Source of the DNA: Flammeovirgaceae bacterium UBA5585
GTDB taxonomy: Bacteria > Bacteroidota > Bacteroidia > Cytophagales > Cyclobacteriaceae
Assembly (NCBI GenBank): GCA_002425185.1
Contig: DILT01000012.1
Coordinates: forward strand, 124,001 to 188,000
Length of the DNA stretch: 64,000 nucleotides
Reading direction: 5' to 3'
A model generated the notes under the pieces. The model had not been told where the DNA came from. It ran no database searches and worked only from the letters and a program-made list of their open reading frames with translations. This document shows positions 1 to 9,541 of this stretch, in pieces (position 1 is the first letter of the stretch; every line of letters begins with the position of its first letter). The position numbers were made by a program, and so were the translations under genes.

Positions 1-3000
1 AAGGGGTGATCATTGAGCCATTTATCGACCGAACTGAACTTGTGGGGAGAGCTATCAGTACAGTGAAGACGAACCTGATTGAAGGTGGACTCATTGTTGT
101 TTTTGTACTTGTCTTGCTGCTTGGCAACCTGAGAGCAGGATTGGTAGTAGCATCGGTAATTCCACTTGCCATGTTATTTGCACTTTCACTTATGCGGATT
201 TTCGGTGTATCGGGTAACCTGATGAGCCTTGGCGCAATAGATTTCGGATTAATTGTAGATGGAGCGGTGATTATTGTTGAAGCGATTGTACATCGTATTA
301 CCGGGATATCAGCATTTGCAGGCGTCCCGGTTCTCTCAAGAAAGCAAATGGATGATGAGGTCTATCATGCAGCATCTAAGATACGTAAGAGCGCAGCATT
401 TGGAGAAATTATCATTCTCATCGTCTATCTTCCATTGTTCGCGCTTGTGGGAATTGAAGGCAAAATGTTTAAGCCCATGGCTCAGACAGTGGCCTTTGCA
501 ATTTTAGGAGCATTCATCCTTTCGCTGACTTACGTACCGATGATGAGTGCTTTATTTCTCAGCAGGAAAACCACACATAAACGAAATATATCCGATCGCA
601 TCATGGATTTTTTCCATCGAATCTACAACCCCGCGCTTGAATGGGTGTTAAGGTTTAAGAGAACTATAATTGCTATTTCTGTTATACTCTTCGCTTTCAG
701 TCTGTGGGTGTTCAGCAATATGGGTGGCGAGTTTATTCCTACGCTGGAGGAAGGGGATTTGACTGTTGAGATTCGGATGATGCAAGGTGCGTCCCTCACT
801 AAGGTTATTGAAACGTTCGGAAAAGCGGAGAAAGTTTTAAAACAAAAATTTCCTGAGATAAAGCAGGCAGTTACACGCATTGGAAGTGCCGAAATCCCCA
901 CCGATCCTATGCCAATTGAGCGAGGCGATATGATGCTTTCAATGAAGCCGATGGATGAATGGACAAGTGCCGAGACAAGAGAAGAACTAATGGAAGAAAT
1001 AGAGGAAGCGCTTGAGATCATTCCCGGAATCACAGTGGAGATCACACAACCAATGCAAATGAGGTTTAACGAATTGATGTCAGGTATTCGGCAGGATGTG
1101 GCAATCAAAATCTATGGTGACGATATAGAAGTACTGCAAGCAGAAGCGGAAGAAGTTGCCAAGGCTATAAGGAACGTTGAAGGTGTGAATCGCCCAATCG
1201 TGGAACAAGTGACTGGCTTGCCACAAATTATCGTGAGCTACGACCGCGATAAAATTGCGCAATACGGATTAACAATCTCAGATGTTAACACGATACTCAG
1301 AACTGCTTTTGCCGGCAACGTGGCGGGTGTCGTCTTTGAAGGCGAAAAGCGATTCGATATGATCGTTCGTCTTCAAAGAGGTTTGAGAGAGGATGTTACC
1401 AATATTGAAAATCTTTTTATTCCTCTCGCTTCCGGGCTAAGGGTGCCGTTGAGTCAGGTTGCTAAAGTGGAAATGAAAAATGCGCCAGCGCAGATTAGCA
1501 GGGAAGACGGAAACAGGAGGATATTTGTTGGCTTTAACGTAAGGGGACGGGACGTTGAGAGCGTGGTTGAAGATATTGAGCAAATACTAAGCGAGAAAGT
1601 CAAGTTACCTCCAGGTTACTATACTACTTACGGAGGACAATTTCAAAATCTGCAAGAAGCGAAAGAAAGGTTATCTATAGCGGTACCTGTCGCACTTTTC
1701 TTAATTCTTATTCTGCTCTTTTTTACCTTTCATTCTATCAAACAAACACTGTTAATCTTCACAGCCGTGCCACTCTCAATAATAGGTGGAGTTTTCGCCC
1801 TCTGGATAAGAGATATGCCTTTTAGTATTTCTGCTGGTGTTGGATTCATAGCATTGTTCGGTGTTGCAGTACTAAACGGGATAGTGCTTATTGGTTATTT
1901 CAATCAACTTAAAAGTGAAGGGATGAACGATATATATGAGCGAGTTAGACGTGGCACACACGTTCGTTTGAGACCTGTAATCATGACTGCGTCTGTTGCA
2001 TCATTAGGTTTTCTACCGATGGCAATCTCTACCAGTGCGGGCGCGGAAGTACAAAAGCCCCTGGCCACTGTGGTTATTGGAGGGCTAGTATCTGCTACAT
2101 TGTTAACACTGCTGGTACTGCCTGTCCTATATATCTTGTTCGCCAATCGTTCAGAGCGTACGTCAGGTGGAAGCGTTTCAGGAAAGGGAGCAGTTGCCGG
2201 TGCAGTAGTCGTATTTCTGACATTCTCAGGTTTGCATTCATTTGCGCAAGAGAAAAAGCCCGTGTCACTCGATAGCTGCATTAATATTGCGCTTAAAAAC
2301 AATCCTGACGTAAGAGTTGCTTCACTAGAAATCGAACAGGATAAAGCGTTGCAAAAGACAGCGTTGAGTCTTGATAAAACAAGCCTGGACTTAACGCAAG
2401 ATCCTACTTCAGGCGGGAATATCGATAATAGCATTGGAATCACACAAAGTTTTTCCTTTCCAACCCTCTATGGAGCGGAAAGAAATCTCTTGAAGAGAGC
2501 CACTCGGCTGAGCGAAAGCCAAAAGGAAATAACTCAACGCGATATCTTAAGAGACGTGACGTCTGCTTACTATAGCCTATTGTATGCGGAAGAGAGGCTG
2601 AAACTGTTGACTTACCAAGACAGCGTTTATCAGGATTTTTCCAAAAGGGCTGATGTCAGGCATCGGACGGGAGAGTCATCGTACCTGGAGAAGATTGCAG
2701 CACTGAATAAGTATCGGGAAGTTCAATTGCAAAGACAACAGGCGGAAGCTGATATTGTAATCTATCAGCAAGAACTTCAGAGCGTATTAAACGTGCCGTG
2801 GATTCCCGCGGTCGATACGACTTCAGTTAAAAAACTACCCGGTAATTTTACAAATGATACAACTGCGATTAGATCTAATCCGCTATTAGATTATTATCGA
2901 AGAAGCGTTGATCATTCATTGTCTGCATTACGCGTGGAACGGCATCGGCTCCTTCCAGACTTCAGCCTTTCATTAAAAAGACAGTACATCATAAATTCCT

Positions 3001-3428
3001 TTAACCCGGCCGAAATCGACCGAAATTATTTCTCCGGGACAAAGGCTGCAGGCTTCGAAGTGGGCGTTGCTGTTCCTTTATTTTTCGGTTCCTTTCGCGG
3101 ACGAATCCAGGCAGCAAAATATGGATACCTGATAAGTCAAACACAGCTTGAAAAAACTAACATCGAGCTTCGGGCTCAGTATGTTCAGGCGTATCAACAG
3201 TTTGTAAAGCTGAGGGATGCTGTAGAGTACTATGAACAAGCTGGTTTGCAACAAGCAGATGAAATCCTAAAGATTTCACAATTTTCATATAGACAGGGCG
3301 AACTCGGATATATCGAGTTTATTCAAAACACGTCACAAGCTATAAATACGAGGCTCCAATACCTGGAGGCTCTTAACCAATACAATGAATCAGTAATCGC
3401 ATTAAACTATCTCACCGGAGGTGAATAA
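1..3428 (+). CDS. czcA: CzcA-type heavy-metal RND efflux pump fused to TolC-like outer-membrane factor (5' partial)
   Basis: The reading frame is open from the left edge, so the N-terminus is missing. The first about 715 visible residues are the C-terminal two thirds of an inner-membrane HME-RND pump. The TM4 signature DFGLIVDGA is typical of divalent-cation (Zn/Co/Cd) CzcA pumps, and GGEFIPTLEEGD opens the second periplasmic region. From about residue 735 a second hydrophobic, signal-like stretch ending in FAQ leads into a TolC/CusC-type outer-membrane factor of about 400 residues. The fusion puts pump and exit duct in one polypeptide, an arrangement I recall from other Bacteroidetes. The adaptor gene starts 2 bases downstream. 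Metal specificity is inferred from the motif only. Confidence 0.9.
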   Translation, partial: GVIIEPFIDRTELVGRAISTVKTNLIEGGLIVVFVLVLLLGNLRAGLVVASVIPLAMLFALSLMRIFGVSGNLMSLGAIDFGLIVDGAVIIVEAIVHRITGISAFAGVPVLSRKQMDDEVYHAASKIRKSAAFGEIIILIVYLPLFALVGIEGKMFKPMAQTVAFAILGAFILSLTYVPMMSALFLSRKTTHKRNISDRIMDFFHRIYNPALEWVLRFKRTIIAISVILFAFSLWVFSNMGGEFIPTLEEGDLTVEIRMMQGASLTKVIETFGKAEKVLKQKFPEIKQAVTRIGSAEIPTDPMPIERGDMMLSMKPMDEWTSAETREELMEEIEEALEIIPGITVEITQPMQMRFNELMSGIRQDVAIKIYGDDIEVLQAEAEEVAKAIRNVEGVNRPIVEQVTGLPQIIVSYDRDKIAQYGLTISDVNTILRTAFAGNVAGVVFEGEKRFDMIVRLQRGLREDVTNIENLFIPLASGLRVPLSQVAKVEMKNAPAQISREDGNRRIFVGFNVRGRDVESVVEDIEQILSEKVKLPPGYYTTYGGQFQNLQEAKERLSIAVPVALFLILILLFFTFHSIKQTLLIFTAVPLSIIGGVFALWIRDMPFSISAGVGFIALFGVAVLNGIVLIGYFNQLKSEGMNDIYERVRRGTHVRLRPVIMTASVASLGFLPMAISTSAGAEVQKPLATVVIGGLVSATLLTLLVLPVLYILFANRSERTSGGSVSGKGAVAGAVVVFLTFSGLHSFAQEKKPVSLDSCINIALKNNPDVRVASLEIEQDKALQKTALSLDKTSLDLTQDPTSGGNIDNSIGITQSFSFPTLYGAERNLLKRATRLSESQKEITQRDILRDVTSAYYSLLYAEERLKLLTYQDSVYQDFSKRADVRHRTGESSYLEKIAALNKYREVQLQRQQAEADIVIYQQELQSVLNVPWIPAVDTTSVKKLPGNFTNDTTAIRSNPLLDYYRRSVDHSLSALRVERHRLLPDFSLSLKRQYIINSFNPAEIDRNYFSGTKAAGFEVGVAVPLFFGSFRGRIQAAKYGYLISQTQLEKTNIELRAQYVQAYQQFVKLRDAVEYYEQAGLQQADEILKISQFSYRQGELGYIEFIQNTSQAINTRLQYLEALNQYNESVIALNYLTGGE

Positions 3429-3430
3429 AT

Positions 3431-4756
3431 ATGAAAACATTATCTAAAATACATAGTCGCATTATGATGCGTTTTTCAGCCGCCTTACTACTTTTTTTTG
3501 CTCTCTTTTCATGTGGAGACAAGCAAGCCGAAAATGCAGAATCAGCAAGCAAGTCTGCAGAACACGCTGAAGCGGAGGAAGAATCTGGTGTTATTGAACT
3601 CAGTCAGGCGCAGATGAATGCTGTGGGAATCACCATTGGAAAAATTGAAAAGAAAAACCTTAGTTCGGTGGTAAGGGCGAGTGGCCAATTGGAGGTACCT
3701 CCGCAGAACCGGGCTGAAGTAACCACGCTGATCAGTGGTGTAGTGAAACATATTTATGTACTCGAGGGAAATTATGTTAAAAAGGGTCAACTGCTGGCGA
3801 CAATAGAGAACCCAGAGTTTCTCCGCATGCAACAGGAATATTTAACCACAAAAAGCAACTTCAACTATCTTGAAAAAGAGTATGCACGTCAAAAAGAGTT
3901 GCTGAATGAGAACGCGGGAACTGGCAAGGTCTTTCAACAGACCGAATCCAATTATATTGCTGAAAAAGCGCGGCTTGCATCGCTTGAAAAGCAACTTGCG
4001 CAGCTCAATGTCAGCGTGGACAAAATTTCTGAAGGAGATTTTATTTCTGCGATACCTCTCGTTGCTCCAATAAACGGAACCATCGGACACATTCTGATAA
4101 ACATTGGCTCTTTTGCTGATCAATCAAAATCACTGATGACAATCATTGATAATTCACAAGTTCATTGCGATCTGCTTGTCTACGAAAAAGACCTATACAA
4201 AGTAAAGGTAGGACAAAAGGTAAATTTCATTTTGACCAACCAAAACAACAAGGAAATTGTTGGAGAGATATATGGAATAAATCAATCATTCGAAAATGAA
4301 AGCAAGGCAATAATTGCACATGCGGTTATCAAAAATGCATCAAAGCTGGGCCTTATACAGGGAATGTATGTGTCTGCCTTGATTGACATTGGGAACCAGG
4401 TGACTGACGCAGTTCCGGTTGACGCAGTGGTAAAATCAAGAGGTAAGCAATTTATCTTTCTCGCTGAAATTGAAGAAACACAAAACAAAGAGGAAAGTGG
4501 AGAGGACGAACAAAAAGAAGAAAAGGAAGAAAAGCAAGATAGAGAGTCGACTGAGTCTGAGACTGAGGCAGAAGATAACTCTGGACAACACTACCGATTC
4601 AGAATGGTTGAAGTTGTAACCGGAGTTTCAGACCTGGGATACATCGAAATCAGACCCATTGAGGAGATGGAAGAACACGCGACAATTGTGACGAAAGGAG
4701 CATTCTATATTCTTTCGAAGGCAGAAGGTGGTAAAGAGGAAGAGGGAGGGCACTAG
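3431..4756 (+). CDS. czcB: RND efflux periplasmic adaptor (CzcB/CusB-like lipoprotein)
   Basis: Membrane-fusion protein that would link the upstream pump to its outer-membrane duct. The N-terminus has a hydrophobic segment followed by FSCGD, a lipobox-like Cys. Next come a barrel-sandwich/lipoyl-type half (SGVVKHIYVLEGNYVKKGQ), a coiled-coil hairpin around residues 135-200 and the second lipoyl half (APINGTIGHI). Unusually, a strongly acidic stretch of about 35 residues (near 350-385, rich in Glu, Lys and Asp) interrupts the C-terminal membrane-proximal region and could bind cations. It is translationally close to the upstream CzcA-TolC fusion, so the two genes form a complete tripartite pump. 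Confidence 0.9.
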   Translation: MKTLSKIHSRIMMRFSAALLLFFALFSCGDKQAENAESASKSAEHAEAEEESGVIELSQAQMNAVGITIGKIEKKNLSSVVRASGQLEVPPQNRAEVTTLISGVVKHIYVLEGNYVKKGQLLATIENPEFLRMQQEYLTTKSNFNYLEKEYARQKELLNENAGTGKVFQQTESNYIAEKARLASLEKQLAQLNVSVDKISEGDFISAIPLVAPINGTIGHILINIGSFADQSKSLMTIIDNSQVHCDLLVYEKDLYKVKVGQKVNFILTNQNNKEIVGEIYGINQSFENESKAIIAHAVIKNASKLGLIQGMYVSALIDIGNQVTDAVPVDAVVKSRGKQFIFLAEIEETQNKEESGEDEQKEEKEEKQDRESTESETEAEDNSGQHYRFRMVEVVTGVSDLGYIEIRPIEEMEEHATIVTKGAFYILSKAEGGKEEEGGH

Positions 4757-4778
4757 GTAATATCAAACAATAAACCCG

Positions 4779-5216
4779 ATGGCAAAAGAACTCGAATCAA
4801 GATTGGAAAACAGGCGGATCAAGCCGACTGCAATGCGTCTGTTGGTGTTGGATTTTCTAGTTAAACAAAGCAGCGCAGTATCACTTACCGATATAGAGAA
4901 CGCTTTTGAAAAGGCTGATCGTGTTACCTTATACCGAACGCTCAAAACTTTCGAAGATCATGCACTGCTTCATACTATAAACGATGGAAGTGGCGCGACA
5001 AAATACGCTCTTTGCCAGGAAGGTTGTGAATGCAATTATCCAGGCGATATCCACTTGCATTTTTTCTGCGAAAATTGTCAGAGGACATTTTGCCTCCCTA
5101 AAGTCAAGCTGCCTGCCATGACAATGCCTGATAAATTCAATTTAAAATATGTCAGCCTGGTTGGAAGGGGAACATGCGACAGTTGTAAGCCTGACATTGC
5201 AATTTCGTTGCATTGA
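4779..5216 (+). CDS. Fur-family metalloregulator
   Basis: A 145-residue protein with the Fur fold order. A winged helix includes the recognition segment RVTLYRTLKTF (about 48-58). A metal-binding half follows with HLHF (H92, H94) and two structural-zinc Cys pairs, C97-x2-C100 and C133-x2-C136. Members sense Fe, Zn, Mn or peroxide and usually repress in the metal-bound form. An extra Cys cluster (CQEGCEC, about 79-85) is not typical and could add a metal site. Its place between a CzcB gene and a Zn-type ATPase suggests a Zur-like or efflux-linked role, but the metal cannot be assigned from sequence. Confidence 0.88.
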   Translation: MAKELESRLENRRIKPTAMRLLVLDFLVKQSSAVSLTDIENAFEKADRVTLYRTLKTFEDHALLHTINDGSGATKYALCQEGCECNYPGDIHLHFFCENCQRTFCLPKVKLPAMTMPDKFNLKYVSLVGRGTCDSCKPDIAISLH

Positions 5217-5251
5217 ATGGCATGGTAGTTTTGAATATCTCAATGAGATGT

Positions 5252-5908
5252 ATGGAAACTACTACTGCTTACATACCGGCACTAAAATATAGAAGCTTAA
5301 CCCGCTTTTATGATTGGTTGATTGCAACGTTCCTTCAGGAAAGACGATGGAAGAACCATTTGATCGATTCGTTCGCTGAAAGGCAACCTGCAACTATACT
5401 GGATATCGGTTCAGGTACGGGAACGCTCGCTCTGATGATGAGCGAGAAGTTCCCCACTGCCAACATCCATGGGCTGGATGGCGACAGTGAAATTATTCAA
5501 TTGGCAGCCGAAAAAATTGCTGACAGCAAAGCCATGAACATAGCATTGACGAAAGGGCTGTCGTTCAATCTGCCGTTTGCTGACGGTACGTTTGATGTGG
5601 TAACCTCATCGCTGATGCTGCACCACCTTTCCAAAATTGATAAACATCGCACAATGAAAGAAGTATACCGAGTGCTACGGCCATCTGGCACACTTGCGAT
5701 AGCTGATTGGGGTAAGCCTTCCAGTAAACTTGTAAGGGTTCTTTTTTACAGCGTTCAGTTTCTGGATGGCTTCGAGACCACCCGCGACAACGTGAAGGGA
5801 TTGTTGCCTTCGTATCTATCTGACAATGGATTCCAGAATGTAACTGAACTGAAGCGATTCAGCACAATATTAGGAAGCATCAGCATCTACCGAGGTGAGA
5901 AGATATGA
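5252..5908 (+). CDS. class I SAM-dependent methyltransferase
   Basis: Rossmann-fold methyltransferase with motif I DIGSGTGTLAL, an acidic strand-2 end (GLDGD) and the post-motif HHL...KEVYRVLRPSGTLAIADWG. The frame opens further upstream at a TTG overlapping the fur stop. I chose the ATG at 5252 because the protein then begins METTTAYIPALKY, matching the start of the paralogue at 45898 (MTEQKNFIPALKY). Both sit in metal-efflux operons. Substrate unknown: a small molecule, a quinone-like compound or a metalloid are all possible. The stop overlaps the next gene as ATGA, implying coupled translation. Confidence 0.82.
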   Translation: METTTAYIPALKYRSLTRFYDWLIATFLQERRWKNHLIDSFAERQPATILDIGSGTGTLALMMSEKFPTANIHGLDGDSEIIQLAAEKIADSKAMNIALTKGLSFNLPFADGTFDVVTSSLMLHHLSKIDKHRTMKEVYRVLRPSGTLAIADWGKPSSKLVRVLFYSVQFLDGFETTRDNVKGLLPSYLSDNGFQNVTELKRFSTILGSISIYRGEKI

Positions 5909-6519
5909 TGATTACATTGATAACCGGAAGCCTTATCTTAAGCATACTTCATGCTTTAATTCCAAATCACTGGCTTCCGGTTCTCGCAATTAGTAAAAAG
6001 GAAAATTGGACAATACAGGAAACTACTGTCGTAACTTTTGCATCCGGTTTATCACATGTAGTCAGCACCGTTCTAATTGGAATCTTACTAGCATTCCTTG
6101 GCATTGAATTGTCAGAACGTATTGAACACTTCGCTCACCTTATTGCGCCAATTGTCCTGGTAGTGCTTGGTGTCTTTTACATTTATCAGCACCACCGACA
6201 CAGACATTTTCATTTACATGGGGGCGACAAGCCCTTATCAAAAAGGAAAATTGTTTTAAGTCTCGTGATTGCAATGTTCTTTTCGCCCTGTTTTGAAATT
6301 GAAGCATATTTTCTGATGGCAGGCGCGCATGGATGGAATCAGGTTGCCTTTCTTGTGATACTTTACACGGTTGTCACGATTGGAGGAATGGTAATGTGGA
6401 TCAGGCTAACCTATCGGGGTTTATTTAAATTAAACTGGCATGCATTGGAGCATAATGCTGGCATAATAACCGGAGCAACTCTGATTACCACAGGAGTTGC
6501 TTCATTTTTTATTCACTGA
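5905..6519 (+). CDS. multi-pass membrane protein with His-rich loop (NicO/LysE-like putative metal exporter)
   Basis: A 204-residue integral membrane protein with about six hydrophobic segments. The first helices carry HALIPNHWLPVL and SGLSHVVSTVLIG, which look like the conserved His-containing helices of the NicO/RcnA/UreH-like exporters. A cytoplasmic or periplasmic loop at about residues 92-102 is very rich in His (HHRHRHFHLH), as in Ni/Co exporters. The start overlaps the methyltransferase stop (ATGA) and the ATPase gene follows after 11 bases, so it belongs to the same efflux operon. Transport of Ni, Co or Zn is an inference from the loop and context. Confidence 0.6.
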   Translation: MMITLITGSLILSILHALIPNHWLPVLAISKKENWTIQETTVVTFASGLSHVVSTVLIGILLAFLGIELSERIEHFAHLIAPIVLVVLGVFYIYQHHRHRHFHLHGGDKPLSKRKIVLSLVIAMFFSPCFEIEAYFLMAGAHGWNQVAFLVILYTVVTIGGMVMWIRLTYRGLFKLNWHALEHNAGIITGATLITTGVASFFIH

Positions 6520-6530
6520 AACCAAATATT

Positions 6531-8507
6531 ATGAAAGAAGAAACTGCAAATAAACATGTATCGGCCAAGTCTCCTGCAGACCATAGCGTAGAGCAAATCG
6601 CTGAGCATCCGCAGAAAAAAGCACCAACCCAATCAGTAAAAAATGAAAGCTGGGTAAATAACGAATGGCTGATGGCTTTAGCTAGTTTCATTCTGCTGAT
6701 GATCGGGCTTGCAATGGATTTTTTAATTAAACCTCATTGGTTCACGGCAACAGTCCGGTTTATCTGGTATGCTGCAGCATACATCCCGGTTGGACTTCCG
6801 GTAGTGATAAAAGGAATCAAGTTGATCTTTAAAGGTGAAGTATTTACTGAATTTTTATTGATGAGCATCGCTACACTTGGGGCATTTTACATTGGAGAAT
6901 ACCCTGAAGGTGTTGCTGTGATGTTGTTTTACGCTGTTGGGGAATTATTTCAAGGGGCAGCAGTCAATCGGGCAAAAAGAAGTATCAAAGCATTATTGGA
7001 CGTCCGGCCTGACACCGCTTCTGTATTCAGAGACGGCAGGTATGTAGATGTAGATCCTACTGATGTTCGGATCAACGAAACAATTCAAATCAAGGTTGGT
7101 GATCGTGTTCCATTAGATGGAAGAATGTTAAGTGAAGGAAGTTCGTTCAATACGGCCGCACTTACGGGTGAAAGCAAGCCCGTGTCCCTTGAAAAAGGAG
7201 AAACTGTGTTAGCAGGAATGATCAACGAGGCAAAGGTTGTTGAATTGCAGGTCACCAAGCTTTTCAACGAGAGTTCACTAGCGCGGATTCTTACCCTTGT
7301 TCAAAATGCGCAAGGCAGGAAAGCGAAAACCGAGCTGTTTATCAGACGCTTTGCGAAGGTTTATACTCCCATAGTTGTCTTTCTTGCAATAGGCCTCACT
7401 TTCATCCCGTACTTCTTTGTTGACAACTACGACTTTAACCAATGGTTATATCGTGCACTTATTTTTCTTGTCATTTCGTGCCCTTGCGCTCTGGTGGTTG
7501 CAATACCGCTTGGGTACTTTGGCGGGATCGGTGCTGGATCGAGAAACGGAATACTCTTCAAAGGTTCCAGCTATCTTGATCGGATGACTCGCGTGGACAC
7601 CGTGGTCATGGACAAAACAGGCACGCTTACCAAAGGAGTATTCAAGGTTCAAAAAGTTGTTTCCAAAGGTGTGAGCGAAGCAGATTTTCTTCCGCTCGTT
7701 GCCTCTGTTGAAGCACAATCAACGCATCCGATTGGAAAGGCAATTCTTGCGCACACAGGTAATCGAAATCTATTGAAGGTAGAAAGCCTGGAAGAAATAA
7801 AAGGCCACGGGCTGAAAGGTATCATCAACGGAAAGGAGATTCTTGCCGGTAATGTGCGCTTGTTGGAAAAATTTAATATTCGTGTTGATGACGAAGTAAG
7901 ACAGATCACGGATACAATAGTCGTTGTAGGAGTTGATAAAAAGTTTGCTGGATATATAACCATATCAGACGAACTTAAGGAGGATGCGAAGACGGCCATT
8001 GAGCAGATGCATGCTTTGAATATCAAAACCGTTATGCTTAGCGGAGACAAACAAACGGTGGTCGATAAAGTCGCGAGAGCACTAAACGTAGATCAGGCGT
8101 TTGGCGATCTTCTGCCTGAAAATAAAGTTGAAAAAGTTGAGGCGATAAAAAAGGGTAAAGAGAAGGCACTTGCATTTGTTGGAGACGGTATTAACGATGC
8201 TCCTGTACTTGCGATTAGTGATGTCGGTATTGCTATGGGTGGCCTGGGTAGCGATGCGGCAATTGAGACTGCTGATGTTGTGATCCAAACAGATCAGCCC
8301 TCCAGGATAGTTACCGCGATAAATATTGGTAAAGCGACAAACGCAATTGTCTGGCAAAACATTGTTTTAGCCTTTGCTGTGAAACTGATAGTGATGGCGT
8401 TGGGCGCCTGGGGCATTGCCTCTATGTGGGAAGCCGTTTTTGCTGATGTGGGAGTAGCGTTGTTGGCGATTTTAAATGCGGTGCGCATTCAAAGGATGAG
8501 ATTTTAA
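6531..8507 (+). CDS. zntA: P1B-type Zn/Cd/Pb-translocating ATPase (ZntA/CadA-like)
   Basis: Inner-membrane ATPase exporting soft divalent metals. Visible motifs are TGES (actuator domain), the metal-site helix SCPCALVV (about residue 317), the phosphorylation site DKTGT (about 361), THPIG in the nucleotide domain, and GDGINDAP (about 551). The last helix has FADVGVALLAILNAVR, whose Asp is typical of the Zn/Cd (P1B-2) group. At 658 residues it lacks the usual N-terminal HMA domain; instead the first about 45 residues are hydrophilic with a few His. It is the last gene of the tight efflux operon starting with czcA. Confidence 0.92.
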   Translation: MKEETANKHVSAKSPADHSVEQIAEHPQKKAPTQSVKNESWVNNEWLMALASFILLMIGLAMDFLIKPHWFTATVRFIWYAAAYIPVGLPVVIKGIKLIFKGEVFTEFLLMSIATLGAFYIGEYPEGVAVMLFYAVGELFQGAAVNRAKRSIKALLDVRPDTASVFRDGRYVDVDPTDVRINETIQIKVGDRVPLDGRMLSEGSSFNTAALTGESKPVSLEKGETVLAGMINEAKVVELQVTKLFNESSLARILTLVQNAQGRKAKTELFIRRFAKVYTPIVVFLAIGLTFIPYFFVDNYDFNQWLYRALIFLVISCPCALVVAIPLGYFGGIGAGSRNGILFKGSSYLDRMTRVDTVVMDKTGTLTKGVFKVQKVVSKGVSEADFLPLVASVEAQSTHPIGKAILAHTGNRNLLKVESLEEIKGHGLKGIINGKEILAGNVRLLEKFNIRVDDEVRQITDTIVVVGVDKKFAGYITISDELKEDAKTAIEQMHALNIKTVMLSGDKQTVVDKVARALNVDQAFGDLLPENKVEKVEAIKKGKEKALAFVGDGINDAPVLAISDVGIAMGGLGSDAAIETADVVIQTDQPSRIVTAINIGKATNAIVWQNIVLAFAVKLIVMALGAWGIASMWEAVFADVGVALLAILNAVRIQRMRF

Positions 8508-8509
8508 AA

Positions 8510-8537
8510 TGATTTTTTAACGCTGACTGAAAAATCA
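8510..8537 (+). terminator. weak hairpin after zntA
   Basis: An inverted repeat with arms TGATTTTT (8510-8517) and AAAAATCA (8530-8537) begins 3 bases after the ATPase stop. It is AT-rich with no long T run, so at best it is a weak terminator or a 3'-end stabiliser for the efflux operon. Confidence 0.35.
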
Positions 8538-8638
8538 TCGTAGCTACTGATTGTTATCATAAGTTTATTAAAAACATTCAGATATTTTCAGGCCTGTCAT
8601 ATTTCCAAAAAATCAAACATCACTTTAATCGTAAAAAT

Positions 8639-9025
8639 ATGGACTATTACTTCAGCAAGACATTGGAAACTTCGTTCGAAGAAGCAATACAGAAAACCAC
8701 TGAAGCTCTTAAGACCGAAGGATTTGGGGTTATCTCGGAAATAAATATCCACGAAAAACTGAAAGAAAAACTAAATGTTGATTTTCGCAAGTACAAAATT
8801 CTCGGAGCCTGTAATCCGCCTTCTGCTTATAAAGCATTACAGGCTGAAGACAAAATCGGCACCATGCTGCCATGTAACGTCATTGTTCAGGAACTCTCTC
8901 CTGACCGCATTGAGGTGGCGGCTGTAAATCCAATTGCATCTATGATGGCAATTCAGAATCCAGCTTTAGCAACTATCGCAGAGGAAATAACAACCAAACT
9001 CCAGGCCGTAATAAAATCATTGTAG
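8639..9025 (+). CDS. DUF302 domain protein
   Basis: A 128-residue soluble protein with the DUF302 pattern: SFEEAIQKTTEALKTEGFGVISEINI, then the compact core YKILGACNPPSAYKALQAEDKIGTMLPCNVIV and a C-terminal helix. The family is small and of unknown biochemical role, and often lies near thioredoxin, metal-efflux or sulfur genes. The conserved Cys in LGACNP and LPCNV could form a metal or redox site. A 131-base gap with a hairpin separates it from zntA, so it may be transcribed separately. A strong terminator follows. Confidence 0.85.
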   Translation: MDYYFSKTLETSFEEAIQKTTEALKTEGFGVISEINIHEKLKEKLNVDFRKYKILGACNPPSAYKALQAEDKIGTMLPCNVIVQELSPDRIEVAAVNPIASMMAIQNPALATIAEEITTKLQAVIKSL

Positions 9026-9045
9026 ACTATGGTGACCATAAAGCG

Positions 9046-9080
9046 AAGGGCTCCGGATCATTTCTCCGAAGCCCTTTTTC
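9046..9080 (+). terminator. rho-independent terminator after the DUF302 gene
   Basis: AAGGGCTCCGGA pairs with TCCGAAGCCCTT (one mismatch), and CTTTTTC follows. It ends the plus-strand efflux block. The converging minus-strand gene stops at 9097, so it may serve both directions. Confidence 0.8.
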
Positions 9081-9096
9081 AAAAAATTGAAAATAA

Positions 9097-9423
9097 TTAT
9101 CGATTTAACCTTTGTACGCCCTTCGAAATGATCCATGACGAGTACCCCTTAGATACAACGTTACCCTTTTTCTGAGACGACCAGGCTGAAACAGGTCTCC
9201 CAATAGTTTGTACCCTTTTAGAGATTGCAATATCAGGCTGACCTATCGACTCAATAGTGAGTCCCGACTTGCCTCTTAACCAATTTTTGTTGCTGAACTT
9301 TTGTACCTCTTTTGAGATGGGCCAGCCAGCATTGTCTTTACGGCTATTGTCGGTTTGCGCATGGGTCAAATAGTTGCTTACTAAAAAAGCAACAGCGAAT
9401 ATGATTTTAAGTGTCGTTTTCAT
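9097..9423 (-). CDS. small secreted protein with ISK-x-V-Q repeats (unknown family)
   Basis: I chose the ATG at 9423 because it places a clean signal peptide (MKTTLKIIFAVAFLVSNYLTHAQ) at the start. The mature part of about 85 residues contains three related units: GWPISKEVQKFSN, GQPDIAISKRVQ and GYSSWIISKGVQ. A paralogue lies at 10105-10458, and the two flank a Cys-rich HYC-like gene. No Cys or enzymatic motif is present. I do not recognise an assigned function; the context suggests an envelope protein linked to metal stress. Confidence 0.7.
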   Translation of the reverse strand: MKTTLKIIFAVAFLVSNYLTHAQTDNSRKDNAGWPISKEVQKFSNKNWLRGKSGLTIESIGQPDIAISKRVQTIGRPVSAWSSQKKGNVVSKGYSSWIISKGVQRLNR

Positions 9424-9541
9424 GATTTTAATTTTTTTGAAAGTTGGTAAGTCACCCGGAATGAGCTGAGTCATCCTGGATGTTAATGATGAGTAATTCC
9501 CTTTGATTTAATTCATTGGGAAATGACGGTGGGAAAATCTC

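Noticed and set aside
623..1108. 161-codon minus-strand frame within the CzcA-TolC gene
   Set aside because: It is antisense to a clear RND pump, and the product is low-complexity Ser/Ile-rich, typical of antisense translation.
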